Notes under the pieces: generated by a model | Told to the model about the DNA's origin: nothing | What the model saw: the letters and a program-made list of their open reading frames with translations, nothing else | The model's database searches: none | Source of the DNA: Planctomycetota bacterium | GTDB taxonomy: Bacteria > Planctomycetota > UBA1135 > GCA-002686595 | DNA: 32,406 nt | NCBI GenBank assembly: GCA_016872715.1 | Contig: VGZD01000039.1 | Coordinates: 1 to 32,406 of the forward strand | Direction: 5' to 3' | In this document: positions 6,829 through 14,571 of the stretch, in pieces | How positions within the stretch are numbered: the first letter of the stretch is position 1 | How the letters are laid out: each line of letters starts with the position of its first letter | Position numbers and translations under genes: made by a program

Positions 6829-8574
6829 CTAGAACTTGCGGCTCTTCTGCAGGCAGTCGTCGAGCGTGCCGACGGTGCCGTCGCGCTCCTTGTCCGAGAG
6901 ATCGAGGATCTCTTGCAGGGCGAGGCCGATGTGGGGGATGTACTTCTCGATGTAGGAGCGCTTGTCGAACTCCGAGCGCAGGCGCTGGCCCTTCTTGATG
7001 TAGGTGCCCATCTTGCGGCCGCACTCCTGCAGGCCGAGCTTGATCTCCTTCAGGATCTCTTCGTAGGCGGCGAGCGCTTCCTTGGATTCCGAGGTGAACG
7101 GCACCCAGACGCTGGCGATGTGCACGAGCACGGCGGCGGGGCCCACGGGCAGCGCGCCCTTGGGTTGCTGCAGGCCGTAGGAGCGCCAGTTGGTCTGGAT
7201 CACGGCCTTGGTCACCGCGCAGGCCGCCTGCTGGTGCAGGAGCGGCACGCGGTTGGCGAAGCGCAGCACGCGGATCGGTTCGTCCGCGCTGCCGACGAGC
7301 TCCTCGCTCACGACCACCGACTTGCGCTTCTGGATCCGGCCTTCGTCGGTGACCTCGAGGCCGACGCCGCCGGGCTTGCCGTAGGCGATGCCGACTTCGA
7401 TCACGAACGGGTTGCCGCGGTAGACCGCGGGCGGGCGGGAAACCGCGGCGTAGAAGTCGGCCTCGATCTCCTTCTTGAGTCCCTGCAGCACGAGCTCCTC
7501 GCCGATCGGCGAGATGCAGTTGGTCGGCGGCGCGCTGATCCGCGTCTTTTGGATCGCGGCGTGCAGGGCGGCGGCCTCCTCGCGCGCGATGCGCGAGGGG
7601 TAGGCCTTCTCCGAGACCTTGGCGGTGTCGCAGATTTCCTCGGCCACCTTCGGGCCGACGCGCACGAACTCCTCTTGCAGGAAGCCCGACAGCGTGCGCG
7701 CGCTGGTTTCCTTCAACATCAGGATCAGCACGCCGAGCTCGACGCCGTGCGGGTGCGGCTTGATCTCGACCGCCTCGGGCGGGAGTTGCTTGGTGCCGCG
7801 CTCGTAGACGATGCGCTCACCACCCGGATCGACGTACGTGAGCTGCACGTGCGGGTTCGCGATCGCGGTCTGCTTCAGGTACATGTCGACCGAGCGCAGG
7901 CCCTTTTGGTAGCGGGCCTCCATCTCGATCTCGACGCGCGTGCCGTGCTCGCGATGCCAGTCGGCGAGCGTCGTCTCGTCGTGCAGGTCGGCCTTGTTGC
8001 GCGCGGTGTCGATCGAGAGCTGCAGCTCGTAGGCGGGATGGCGCTTGCCCGTGCGCGAGACGATGCGCGACGACTTGCCGGTGGTGAGCTGGCCGTACAT
8101 CACGGCGGCCGAGATGCCGATGCCCTGCTGGCCGCGCGTCTGGCTCAGCTTGTGGAACTTCGAGCCGTAGAGGAGCTTGCCGAAGACCTTCGGGATCTGC
8201 TCCTTCACGATGCCGGGACCGTTGTCCTCGACCGCGACGCGAAAGCGGTCCTCGCCGGTGGGCGTGATCTCGACCACGACCTCGGGCAGGATGCCGGCTT
8301 CCTCGCAGGCGTCGAGCGAGTTGTCGACGGCCTCCTTGACGGCCGTGAGCAGCGCCTTGAGCGGCGAGTCGAAGCCGAGCAGGTGGCGGTTCTTGGTGAA
8401 GAACTCGGAGACCGAGATCTCGCGCTGTCGCTCGGCGAGCTCCTGTGCGGTCTTGCGGCGTCCGGCCTCCGCCGGCTCGGCCTTCTCGGCCTTGGCTGCG
8501 ACCGGCTTCTCGGCCGCGCCCTCGCCCTTGATCTCGATCGCGTCGAACAATCCTGCTGCACCCTTGTCGTTCAC
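6829..8574 (-). CDS. top6B: DNA topoisomerase VI subunit B (GHKL ATPase)
   Basis: The predicted protein has 581 residues from a GTG start. An upstream start would add only a low-complexity Arg-rich leader lying in the divergent promoter region. After an Ala/Glu/Lys-rich linker (about 20-45) comes the GHKL ATPase: [10 protein letters not shown] at about residues 81-90 is the N box with the catalytic Glu and Mg2+-binding Asn, VEDNGPGI at 115-122 is the G1 box, and [16 protein letters not shown] near 147-161 is the ATP lid. The helix-two-turn-helix and transducer regions follow, including [11 protein letters not shown] and [11 protein letters not shown] with the conserved switch-lysine area after it. 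It drives strand passage by subunit A. Both subunits look intact. GTG is inferred as the start. Confidence 0.93.
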   Translation of the reverse strand: MNDKGAAGLFDAIEIKGEGAAEKPVAAKAEKAEPAEAGRRKTAQELAERQREISVSEFFTKNRHLLGFDSPLKALLTAVKEAVDNSLDACEEAGILPEVVVEITPTGEDRFRVAVEDNGPGIVKEQIPKVFGKLLYGSKFHKLSQTRGQQGIGISAAVMYGQLTTGKSSRIVSRTGKRHPAYELQLSIDTARNKADLHDETTLADWHREHGTRVEIEMEARYQKGLRSVDMYLKQTAIANPHVQLTYVDPGGERIVYERGTKQLPPEAVEIKPHPHGVELGVLILMLKETSARTLSGFLQEEFVRVGPKVAEEICDTAKVSEKAYPSRIAREEAAALHAAIQKTRISAPPTNCISPIGEELVLQGLKKEIEADFYAAVSRPPAVYRGNPFVIEVGIAYGKPGGVGLEVTDEGRIQKRKSVVVSEELVGSADEPIRVLRFANRVPLLHQQAACAVTKAVIQTNWRSYGLQQPKGALPVGPAAVLVHIASVWVPFTSESKEALAAYEEILKEIKLGLQECGRKMGTYIKKGQRLRSEFDKRSYIEKYIPHIGLALQEILDLSDKERDGTVGTLDDCLQKSRKF

Positions 8575-8718
8575 GAATGCGCCCCTCGCACGAAGCTCCA
8601 GTGGACAGGGTCTAGATACCGAAACCGCCGGGCGATTCAACGGCGCGCTGCGTCTCGCCCCTTTCTTCCGCGCCCTCCGCGGGCGAGAATCTCCGCCCCG
8701 CAACGAGGACTATCGAGC
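8575..8718. promoter_or_regulatory. Divergent promoter region between top6B and the TPR-like gene
   Basis: These 144 bp separate two genes transcribed away from each other and must hold both promoters. No confident -35/-10 or operator can be called by eye. A GAGG at about 8705-8708 is a possible Shine-Dalgarno for the plus-strand gene, with long spacing. Confidence 0.45.
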
Positions 8719-10668
8719 ATGGCCGCCAAGGAAACGATCACGGTGTACGACCAGCAGGGCCAGCCGCGGGAGATCCCGCGCGCCGAGTTCACCGAGAAGG
8801 TGCTGCCCAAGCTGCTCGAGGCCGCGTGGAATCAGCCCGAGCAGCTCTACCAGCAGGTGGTGTTCGGGCTCGAGAACGGTCTGCACCAGTCGGTGCTCGC
8901 GGCGGCCGCGCGGCTCGACGAGCTCGATGCGGGGCGCGAGCGCGGCCGCGTGCTGCTCTCGGCGGCCCAGTTCCAGTGCGGCCAGCACGACGTGGCCGAG
9001 ACGACCCTGCGCGCGTCGATCGAGCGCAACGGCGAGAGCGCCGTGTGCGCGGTCAATCTGGCGCGCATGCGGCAGGCGCGCGGCGACGAGGACGGCGCCC
9101 AGACGCTGCTCTCGCGCGCCCTCGAGCTCGACGCCAATCAGGAAATGGCGCTCAGTTGGTCCTGCCAACTGATGCAGCAGGTCGGCGGCGAGGCCGCGGT
9201 GCTCGAGTTTCTGGGCGACCTGTCGGCCGCCCCCGCCAACTGGCGCGCGGCGAGCTGGCTCGCCCAGCAGCGGCTGCGCGGCCAGCAGACGAGCGCGGCG
9301 GTCGAGCTCCTGCGCCGCTCGATCACCGGCGTCGCTCAGGATCCCAATGCGCTCATGGCGATCAGCGCGGAGCTCGGCAAGGCCGGTGCGCTCACCGAGC
9401 TGGTCGAGCTCGTGGGCGCGGTCTACGACGAGCGGCGCCAGCGGCCCGAGACGGGTTGCAACCTGCTGCGAGCGCTGATCGAACTCAAGCGCACCGAGGA
9501 AGCCAAGGTCCTCTTCGGCCGCCTCGCGGCCTTGAACCTGCCGCCGCTCGCGCAGGCGCTCGGCGCCTTCGCCGCGCAACTCGGCCTGCCCGCGCCCACG
9601 CTCGCGCCCGCGTCGGCCGCTGGTGCCAGCGCACAGCCGCAACAGCAGGTCGAGATCCGGCTCTTCATGGTGCAGGGCCCGCTGTGGATGCAGGGGCTCG
9701 GCGCCCCTTGGCTCGGACCCCGGAAGGACGCGCAGTCGCCCCTGATCACGTTCGTCGGGTTCGCCGACGAGGCGCTCGCGAAGGCTCAGGATCCCAAGGC
9801 GCAGCCGCGCGTCGACGAGGACTTGGCGCGCCTCGCGCGTGCTCTGCCGTTGTACCTCTCGGAGTCGGTGCACCTGCGCACGCTCGCGCGCTCGGACATG
9901 GTCGTGCCGCTGCTGCCCGGCGGCGCCTTCGTCGTGATGGGGCAGATGTGGCCGACCGAGGCGCTCGTGAAGGGCCGTCCGGCCGAGGCGCGGCCGAGCT
10001 TCGTGGTGCAGGGTGTGCTCGCCCGCGAGGCCCGAGGCTTCAAGGTCGAGCTCGTGGTCTCCGAGGGCGCGAGCGGCAAGGAAGTGCACCGCATCCGTCG
10101 CAGCGGCGTGGCCAAGCTCGAGGAGCAGGCGCTCGGACTCGAGGACGAGCTGCTCGGCTGGCTCGCTCACAACGGCGTGGTGCGCTCCACATCCCTCGCG
10201 CTCGCGTCCGTGGCGCGCCCGAGCGCGAGCGGGCAGGGCGCACACCTCGTCGGCCTCGGCAACCTGCTGATGCTGTGCGTGCCCGCGATCGGGTTGGGTT
10301 CGCGCGAGAGCCTGCCCAACGAGAAGGAGCTGCTCGACGGCTGTCTCGAGTCGGCCCGGCGCAACCCGTCCTGCGGCGGATCCAAGGTGGTCGCGGCAGC
10401 GGGCGTCCTGTTCGCCCTGCGCTTTGGCTCCAATCAGGCTGACCAGGCCAAGGCGGAACTCGCATGGATGATCGAGCAGGAGCGCGATCCCCAAGGCGTG
10501 CTGTCGCTCCTCTCGCCGGGCCTGTGGCTGCGGCTGGGGGACAAGGCGAAGAGCGACGCGGCGCGCGCCGAGCTGGCCAACGTCAGCCTGCCGGGCTACC
10601 GCGACTGGATCGCGACGCTCGACGTCAAGCCGGACGTCAAGCCGGACGCCAAGCCGGACGCGAAGTGA
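8719..10668 (+). CDS. Large TPR-like repeat protein of unknown function
   Basis: The predicted protein has 649 residues with no signal peptide or membrane segment. Residues about 25-290 are helical repeats resembling TPRs (for example AVNLARMRQARGDEDGAQTL followed by LSRALELDANQEMAL). A Pro/Ala/Gln linker near 295-310 precedes a beta-rich middle domain (VEIRLFMVQGPLWMQGLG to FVVMGQMWP) and then a further helical C-terminal part. The protein ends in a tail of four DVKP/DAKP units encoded by a 12-bp repeat. I do not recognise the C-terminal domains. The frame is open far upstream, but the start at 8719 is chosen because upstream sequence is antisense to top6B. It is probably cytosolic, perhaps a scaffold; no partner is indicated apart from the divergent top6 operon. 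Confidence 0.8.
   Translation: MAAKETITVYDQQGQPREIPRAEFTEKVLPKLLEAAWNQPEQLYQQVVFGLENGLHQSVLAAAARLDELDAGRERGRVLLSAAQFQCGQHDVAETTLRASIERNGESAVCAVNLARMRQARGDEDGAQTLLSRALELDANQEMALSWSCQLMQQVGGEAAVLEFLGDLSAAPANWRAASWLAQQRLRGQQTSAAVELLRRSITGVAQDPNALMAISAELGKAGALTELVELVGAVYDERRQRPETGCNLLRALIELKRTEEAKVLFGRLAALNLPPLAQALGAFAAQLGLPAPTLAPASAAGASAQPQQQVEIRLFMVQGPLWMQGLGAPWLGPRKDAQSPLITFVGFADEALAKAQDPKAQPRVDEDLARLARALPLYLSESVHLRTLARSDMVVPLLPGGAFVVMGQMWPTEALVKGRPAEARPSFVVQGVLAREARGFKVELVVSEGASGKEVHRIRRSGVAKLEEQALGLEDELLGWLAHNGVVRSTSLALASVARPSASGQGAHLVGLGNLLMLCVPAIGLGSRESLPNEKELLDGCLESARRNPSCGGSKVVAAAGVLFALRFGSNQADQAKAELAWMIEQERDPQGVLSLLSPGLWLRLGDKAKSDAARAELANVSLPGYRDWIATLDVKPDVKPDAKPDAK
10620..10665 (+). 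repeat. 12-bp coding repeat at the C-terminus of the TPR-like protein
   Basis: The word GACGTCAAGCCG (later copies GACGCCAAGCCG, the last one truncated) is repeated about four times and encodes Asp-Val/Ala-Lys-Pro units just before the stop. The period is a multiple of three, so the frame is kept. This contrasts with the intergenic arrays nearby. Confidence 0.85.
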
Positions 10669-10703
10669 GCGCGGAGCCCGAGCGCGTGCGAAGGCCAGAT
10701 CGC

Positions 10704-10768
10704 GAGGCTAGTGCGCGAGGCTAGTGCGCGAGGCTAGTGCGCGAGGCTAGTGCGCGAGGCTAGTGCGC
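10704..10768. repeat. 13-bp tandem repeat, five exact copies, TAG on both strands
   Basis: GAGGCTAGTGCGC is repeated five times without spacers between the stop of the TPR-like gene and the zinc-ribbon gene. Each unit contains the palindrome CTAG, so it supplies TAG on both strands. Because 13 is not a multiple of three, successive copies put TAG in every reading frame of both strands. The minus-strand zinc-ribbon gene actually uses the fifth copy as its stop codon. Confidence 0.95.
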
Positions 10769-10954
10769 GAGGCGCGTCAGGGCCTCGTGCAGCAGCCAGC
10801 CGATCGCCGCGAGCTTGGGGGCGCTCGAGAGGCAGCCCAAGCGCAGATAGCGCTGCTGCAGGGAGCCGCCGCAGGCGGGGCAGACGCGCGGCTTGGGCTC
10901 GGGCAGCGCGCCGGCGCAGTGCGGGCAGTGCGGTTCCTCGATCAGCGGTGACAT
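10760..10954 (-). CDS. Small zinc-ribbon protein
   Basis: The predicted protein has 64 residues. Two Cys pairs (CPHC at about residues 10-13 and CPAC at about 26-29) form a typical rubredoxin-like zinc ribbon, followed by a helical tail (APKLAAIGWLLHEALTRL). The ATG at 10954 overlaps the end of mqnA by 13 bp, so the two are probably translated from one mRNA. The stop codon lies inside the 13-bp tandem array. The function is unknown; a longer in-frame start is possible but would overlap mqnA further. Confidence 0.65.
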   Translation of the reverse strand: MSPLIEEPHCPHCAGALPEPKPRVCPACGGSLQQRYLRLGCLSSAPKLAAIGWLLHEALTRLAH

Positions 10955-11766
10955 GGGCCGCCCTCCGGAGCGAAGGCCTGCGGGCGTAGGTCGCCGCGGC
11001 ACAGGCCTAGGCGCGCGGATTCATCGCGAAAACGCAGCAGCGCGGGCTCGAGCGCGGCGCCGGGGTCGTACAGGCACTCCTCGGCGAGGTAGCGGCGGCA
11101 GGGCTCGAGCGGCAGCGCCCAGTCGCGGGCGGCTTCCGCGGCGAGGTGATCGATGGCCGCGCGGCCACGCTCGCGCGCGCGCGTGAACGCCTCCAAGCGC
11201 TCGGCCGAGAGCTGCACGCCCGGACGCACGATCCACAGCGCGAACACGAACGGTAGGCCGGTGTCCGCGGCCCACGCCTCGCTCGGGTTGAAGCACGCTG
11301 GCGCGTCGGGCGAGAGCGCCTCGACCAGCGCCTTGTCGCCGATCCGCAGCCAGCCTCCAGCGTCGCTCTCCTCGGCCTCGCGGCGCGGATCGCGCCCGGT
11401 GGGGGCCTCGCGGAACTCGATCCCCGCCTCGCGTCGGGCGAGCACGACCTGCGCGAGCGCCTGAGACGTGCGACTCGCCGGGTCGAGGGTCACGCGGCCG
11501 AGCGCGCCGACGGGCCGACGCAGGAACACCTGCACGCTGGCCACGTAGCCGCGGCCGGCGATGGCCGATCCGGCGAGGTAGCCGTAGCCCGCGCAGCGAA
11601 ACAGCTCGATCGAACTGACGAGCGCGACATCGAGCGTGCTCTGCCGCAGGCGTTCGACCAGACGCGCGGGAACCTCGCGCGAGACTTCGAGCTCGGGTTC
11701 CGCCTCCAGCCCGAGGTTGATCGGGCGGGCGACCAGATAGGGGACCGTTCCAACGCGCAGGCGCAT
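10942..11766 (-). CDS. mqnA: Chorismate dehydratase (menaquinone biosynthesis, futalosine pathway)
   Basis: The predicted protein has 274 residues and should convert chorismate to 3-enolpyruvylbenzoate, the entry step of the futalosine route to menaquinone. The N-terminus MRLRVGTVPYLVARPINLGL matches the family start (VGxVxYLNARPL type), with Val replacing the common Asn. The two-lobed periplasmic-binding-protein fold continues with DVALVSSIELFRC, VTLDPASRTSQALAQ (the Ser/Thr-rich ligand loop) and LRIGDKALVEAL. The C-terminal third is helical, with a conserved YLxExxxYD-like segment. It sits apart from mqnC/mqnE (6.4 kb away, same strand) and overlaps the zinc-ribbon gene. A GTG 12 bases upstream is an alternative start. 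Confidence 0.88.
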   Translation of the reverse strand: MRLRVGTVPYLVARPINLGLEAEPELEVSREVPARLVERLRQSTLDVALVSSIELFRCAGYGYLAGSAIAGRGYVASVQVFLRRPVGALGRVTLDPASRTSQALAQVVLARREAGIEFREAPTGRDPRREAEESDAGGWLRIGDKALVEALSPDAPACFNPSEAWAADTGLPFVFALWIVRPGVQLSAERLEAFTRARERGRAAIDHLAAEAARDWALPLEPCRRYLAEECLYDPGAALEPALLRFRDESARLGLCRGDLRPQAFAPEGGPCHR

Positions 11767-11835
11767 CGTCGGCACACTAGGTCCTCGCTTGGGCGTGGAC
11801 AATGCCCCACCGGCTCGCGGACACTCTCCCACGCC

Positions 11836-12780
11836 GTGAAGCCGCTGCTCTTCGCTCAACCCGCCTTCGAGGACTACGAGCTCTTGGACTCCGGCGGAGG
11901 CGAGAAGCTCGAGCGTTTCGGGCCGCACGTGTTGCGGCGTCCCGATCCGCAGGCGCTGTGGGCCCCGCGCGCGCCCTCGCTCGAGTGGGAGAGCGCCGAC
12001 TTGGCCTTCGAGCGCGATCCCGACAGCGGTGGCAAGCGCGGACGTTGGATTCCGGGCCCGCGCGCGAGTGCGGCGCTGCGGCGCGCGGATCCGCGCTGGC
12101 CGATTCGCTGGCGCGGCGCGACCGCGAGCGTGGCGCCCACGCCGTTCAAGCACGTGGGCCTGTTTCCCGAGCAGGCCTCGAACTGGGAGTTCGTCGTCGC
12201 CGCGCGCGAGCGCCTCGGCGTCGAGCGACCGCGGCTGCTCAACCTGTTCGGCTACACGGGCGTCGCGAGCATCGTGGCCGCGCAGGCGGGCTACGAAGTC
12301 ACGCACGTCGATGCCTCGAAGACCTCGCTCGCGTGGCTGAAGGAGAACGCCGCGGCGTCGGGGCTCAAGGAGCACGCGCTGCGCGTGTTGCTCGACGACG
12401 CGCTCGCGTTCGCGCGCCGCGAAGTGCGCCGCGGCTCGCGCTACCACGCGGTGCTCGTCGATCCGCCGCACTTCGGGCGCGGGCCGAAGGGCGAGACGTG
12501 GCAGTTCGAGGAACACATGGCGCCGCTCGTCGAGGCGCTGCGCGACGTGCTCGACGAGCGCGCGTTCCTCGTGCTCTCGACCTACGCGATCGGCTTCTCG
12601 CCGCTGTCTTTCCACAACTTGCTCGGACTGCTCGGGTCGGGTGCGATCGCGTCGGGCGAGCTCGCGTTGCCCGAACGCGAGCGCGCGGGCCACGCGCGGC
12701 GCTACCTGCCGTGCGGCTTCTGTGCCCGCTTTGCGCGCGGCTTCGAGCCGCCGAGCGCGGCGGAACTCCAAGTGCCGTGA
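11836..12780 (+). CDS. Class I SAM-dependent methyltransferase, RlmI/RlmK-like
   Basis: The predicted protein has 314 residues. The Rossmann-fold methyltransferase has NLFGYTGVASIVAAQAGYEV (about 136-155) as SAM motif I, HVDASKTSLAWLKEN as motif II, and VDPPHFGRGPKGETW (about 208-222) as the motif IV active-site loop. This pattern is typical of 23S rRNA cytosine methyltransferases related to RlmI. The usual N-terminal PUA domain is not evident. Residues 1-110 instead form a beta-rich region (FEDYELLDSGGGEKLERFG), as in the shorter homologues of several phyla. The likely substrate is rRNA, but the exact base is not predictable. Its stop overlaps the next gene, a pseudouridine synthase, which supports an RNA-modification pair. 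Confidence 0.85.
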   Translation: MKPLLFAQPAFEDYELLDSGGGEKLERFGPHVLRRPDPQALWAPRAPSLEWESADLAFERDPDSGGKRGRWIPGPRASAALRRADPRWPIRWRGATASVAPTPFKHVGLFPEQASNWEFVVAARERLGVERPRLLNLFGYTGVASIVAAQAGYEVTHVDASKTSLAWLKENAAASGLKEHALRVLLDDALAFARREVRRGSRYHAVLVDPPHFGRGPKGETWQFEEHMAPLVEALRDVLDERAFLVLSTYAIGFSPLSFHNLLGLLGSGAIASGELALPERERAGHARRYLPCGFCARFARGFEPPSAAELQVP

Positions 12781-13448
12781 ACGTCGAAGTCCTGCATGTC
12801 GACAACCACCTGCTCGCGCTGCACAAGCCCTCGGGCGTGCCGGTGGTGCCCGACGAGAGCGGCGACGAGAGCCTGTACGACGCCGCGCGCGAGTGGATTG
12901 GGCGCGAGTACGCCAAGCCCGGCGAGGTCTTCCTCGGGGTCGTGCACCGGCTCGACCGCCCCGTGTCCGGCGTGGTGCTCTTCGCGCGCACGAGCAAGGC
13001 CGCGGCGCGCCTCTCCGAGCAGTTTCGCGCGCACACCGTGCGCAAGCTGTACTTCGGCGTCAGCGCTTCCCGCCCGCGCGAAACGAGCGGCGTGCTCGAG
13101 CAATGGCTCGACAAGGACGGCGAGCGCAACGTCGTGCGCGTGCTCGAGCGCGAGCGGCCCGGCGCGCAACTCGCGGTCACGCGCTGGCGGCTCGCCAGCT
13201 TCGAGCACGGACTCGCGCACCTCGATCTCGAACCGCGCACGGGTCGACCGCACCAACTGCGCGTGGCCGCCGCGAGCCTCGGCGCGCCGCTGCTCGGCGA
13301 TTTGAAGTACGGTGCGGTGCGACCGCTCGCGGACAGGAGCGTCGGGCTGCACGCGGCGGAGCTCGAAGTCGAGCATCCGACGCTGCGCACGCCGCTCGTC
13401 CTGCGCGCGCCGCCGCCCGCGCGCGAGTGGTGGAGCGCGCGCCGCTAG
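12777..13448 (+). CDS. RluA-family pseudouridine synthase
   Basis: The predicted protein has 223 residues and isomerises uridine to pseudouridine in rRNA or tRNA. The catalytic motif is HRLDRPVSGVVLFAR with Asp60. The other family motifs are present: an N-terminal LLALHKPSGVPVVP and a C-terminal GRPHQLRVAAASLGAPLLGD. There is no S4 domain, so it resembles the short RluA/TruC-type enzymes. The GTG start overlaps the TGA stop of the methyltransferase (GTGA), and no other start would keep the conserved N-terminal strand. Its stop codon lies in a CTAG shared with the convergent ATP-grasp gene. The target uridine is unknown. Confidence 0.92.
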   Translation: MNVEVLHVDNHLLALHKPSGVPVVPDESGDESLYDAAREWIGREYAKPGEVFLGVVHRLDRPVSGVVLFARTSKAAARLSEQFRAHTVRKLYFGVSASRPRETSGVLEQWLDKDGERNVVRVLERERPGAQLAVTRWRLASFEHGLAHLDLEPRTGRPHQLRVAAASLGAPLLGDLKYGAVRPLADRSVGLHAAELEVEHPTLRTPLVLRAPPPAREWWSARR

Positions 13449-14563
13449 CTCCGCTCGCCCCCCCGCGCTGCTTCCACGCCGCACTGCTTCCACGCCGGGC
13501 GCCACGCGAGCCCGAGGTTGAGGATGCGCTGGATGAGCTCGGGATAGGAGAGACCCGCGGCGCGCGCCGAATCGGCGAAGTCCTCGTCGCGCGCGAGGTC
13601 GGGATTGGCGTTGGCTTCGATGACCCACACCTGCCCCTGTGCGTCCAGACGCAGGTCGATGCGCGCGTAGCCCGAGAGTCCGAGCGCGCGGTACACGGCG
13701 CGACAGGTGCGCGTGATGTCGCGGCGCACCACGGGCGCGAGGTTTTCCGCGCGGCCCGTGCGAATGCCGTGCCTGCGCTGGTAGGTGGCGCTCCACTTGA
13801 CGCGCTCGGTGGCGATGCGCGGCGCGTCCTCGGGCCAGTCCTCGAAGCTCATCTCCCACACCGGCAGCTCGCTCACGCGCGCGTTGCCGATCATCCCGAC
13901 GTACAGCTCGCGGCCATCGACGTATTCCTCCGCGAGCACGTCGGTGCCGTAGCTCTCTTGCATGTAGAGCACGCGGTCGAGCAGCTTCTCCTCGCCGTGG
14001 ACGACCGAAGCCTGCGAGATCCCGAGCGAGGCGTCCTCGACGGCGGACTTGACGAGCAGCGGGTAGCGGACCGCGCGCGGCGCGCGGATCGGCTGACCGA
14101 ACGGGAAGAAGTGGCCGCGCGGCGTGCGCACGCGGTGCCACGCGAGGATCTTCTTCGTGAGCAGCTTGTCGTGCGCGAGCATCAGGCCGCGCGGATTGCA
14201 GCCGGTGTAGGCGCGCCGCGAGAGCTCGACGTAGGACAGCACCGCCGCGCCATAGAGCGCGACGCCGTGGAACTCCTCGAGCAGGTTGAACGCAAGGTGC
14301 GGCTCGAACTCGTCGAGCGCACGGCGCAGCACTTGCAGGTCGTCCCGCAGTCCCACGGGGCGCGCCTCGTGCCCGAGCTCGCCGAGCGCGGAGAGCACGT
14401 CGTGTTCCGTGCGCCAGGGAACGATCGTCGGTCCCGCTCGCGCCGAGCGATCCTGCGGAGGCACGAGGTCGGCGTGCATCACGACCAGCACGCGCAGCTT
14501 GCGCGCCGCCGCGGCGCTCGCTGCCTTGGCGTTCGCGGCGGACTTGCGCGTGGTGCGTGCCAT
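13445..14563 (-). CDS. D-Ala-D-Ala-ligase-like ATP-grasp protein
   Basis: The predicted protein has 372 residues. The N-terminus is Lys/Ala-rich (about 1-22), then a Rossmann-like lobe (LRVLVVMHADLVPP). The ATP-grasp part shows AYTGCNPRGLMLAHDKLLTK, then YPLLVKSAVEDASLGIS (the glycine-rich-type loop), LAEEYVDGRELYVGMIGN, and YARIDLRLDAQGQVWVIEAN with the metal-binding Asp, Glu and Asn. This resembles D-alanine:D-alanine ligase, but the closing motif is EANANPDLA instead of the ENxxPG-type ending, so a different amino-acid or peptide substrate is likely. A GTG at 14575 overlapping the upstream stop is an alternative start that would add four residues. It forms an operon with the membrane-anchored unknown protein upstream. 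Confidence 0.85.
   Translation of the reverse strand: MARTTRKSAANAKAASAAAARKLRVLVVMHADLVPPQDRSARAGPTIVPWRTEHDVLSALGELGHEARPVGLRDDLQVLRRALDEFEPHLAFNLLEEFHGVALYGAAVLSYVELSRRAYTGCNPRGLMLAHDKLLTKKILAWHRVRTPRGHFFPFGQPIRAPRAVRYPLLVKSAVEDASLGISQASVVHGEEKLLDRVLYMQESYGTDVLAEEYVDGRELYVGMIGNARVSELPVWEMSFEDWPEDAPRIATERVKWSATYQRRHGIRTGRAENLAPVVRRDITRTCRAVYRALGLSGYARIDLRLDAQGQVWVIEANANPDLARDEDFADSARAAGLSYPELIQRILNLGLAWRPAWKQCGVEAARGGERS
13468..13497. repeat. Paired 14-bp direct repeat inside the ATP-grasp C-terminus
   Basis: CTGCTTCCACGCCG occurs at 13468-13481 and 13484-13497, a 16-bp period. It lies within the C-terminal tail codons of the ATP-grasp gene, just before the stop. The tail beyond the conserved domain may have grown by this duplication. 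Confidence 0.7.
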
Positions 14564-14571
14564 CGGCGCGA

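Noticed and set aside
6913-8718. N-terminal extension of the TPR-like gene
   Set aside because: The extension is exactly antisense to top6B, which has clear GHKL motifs.
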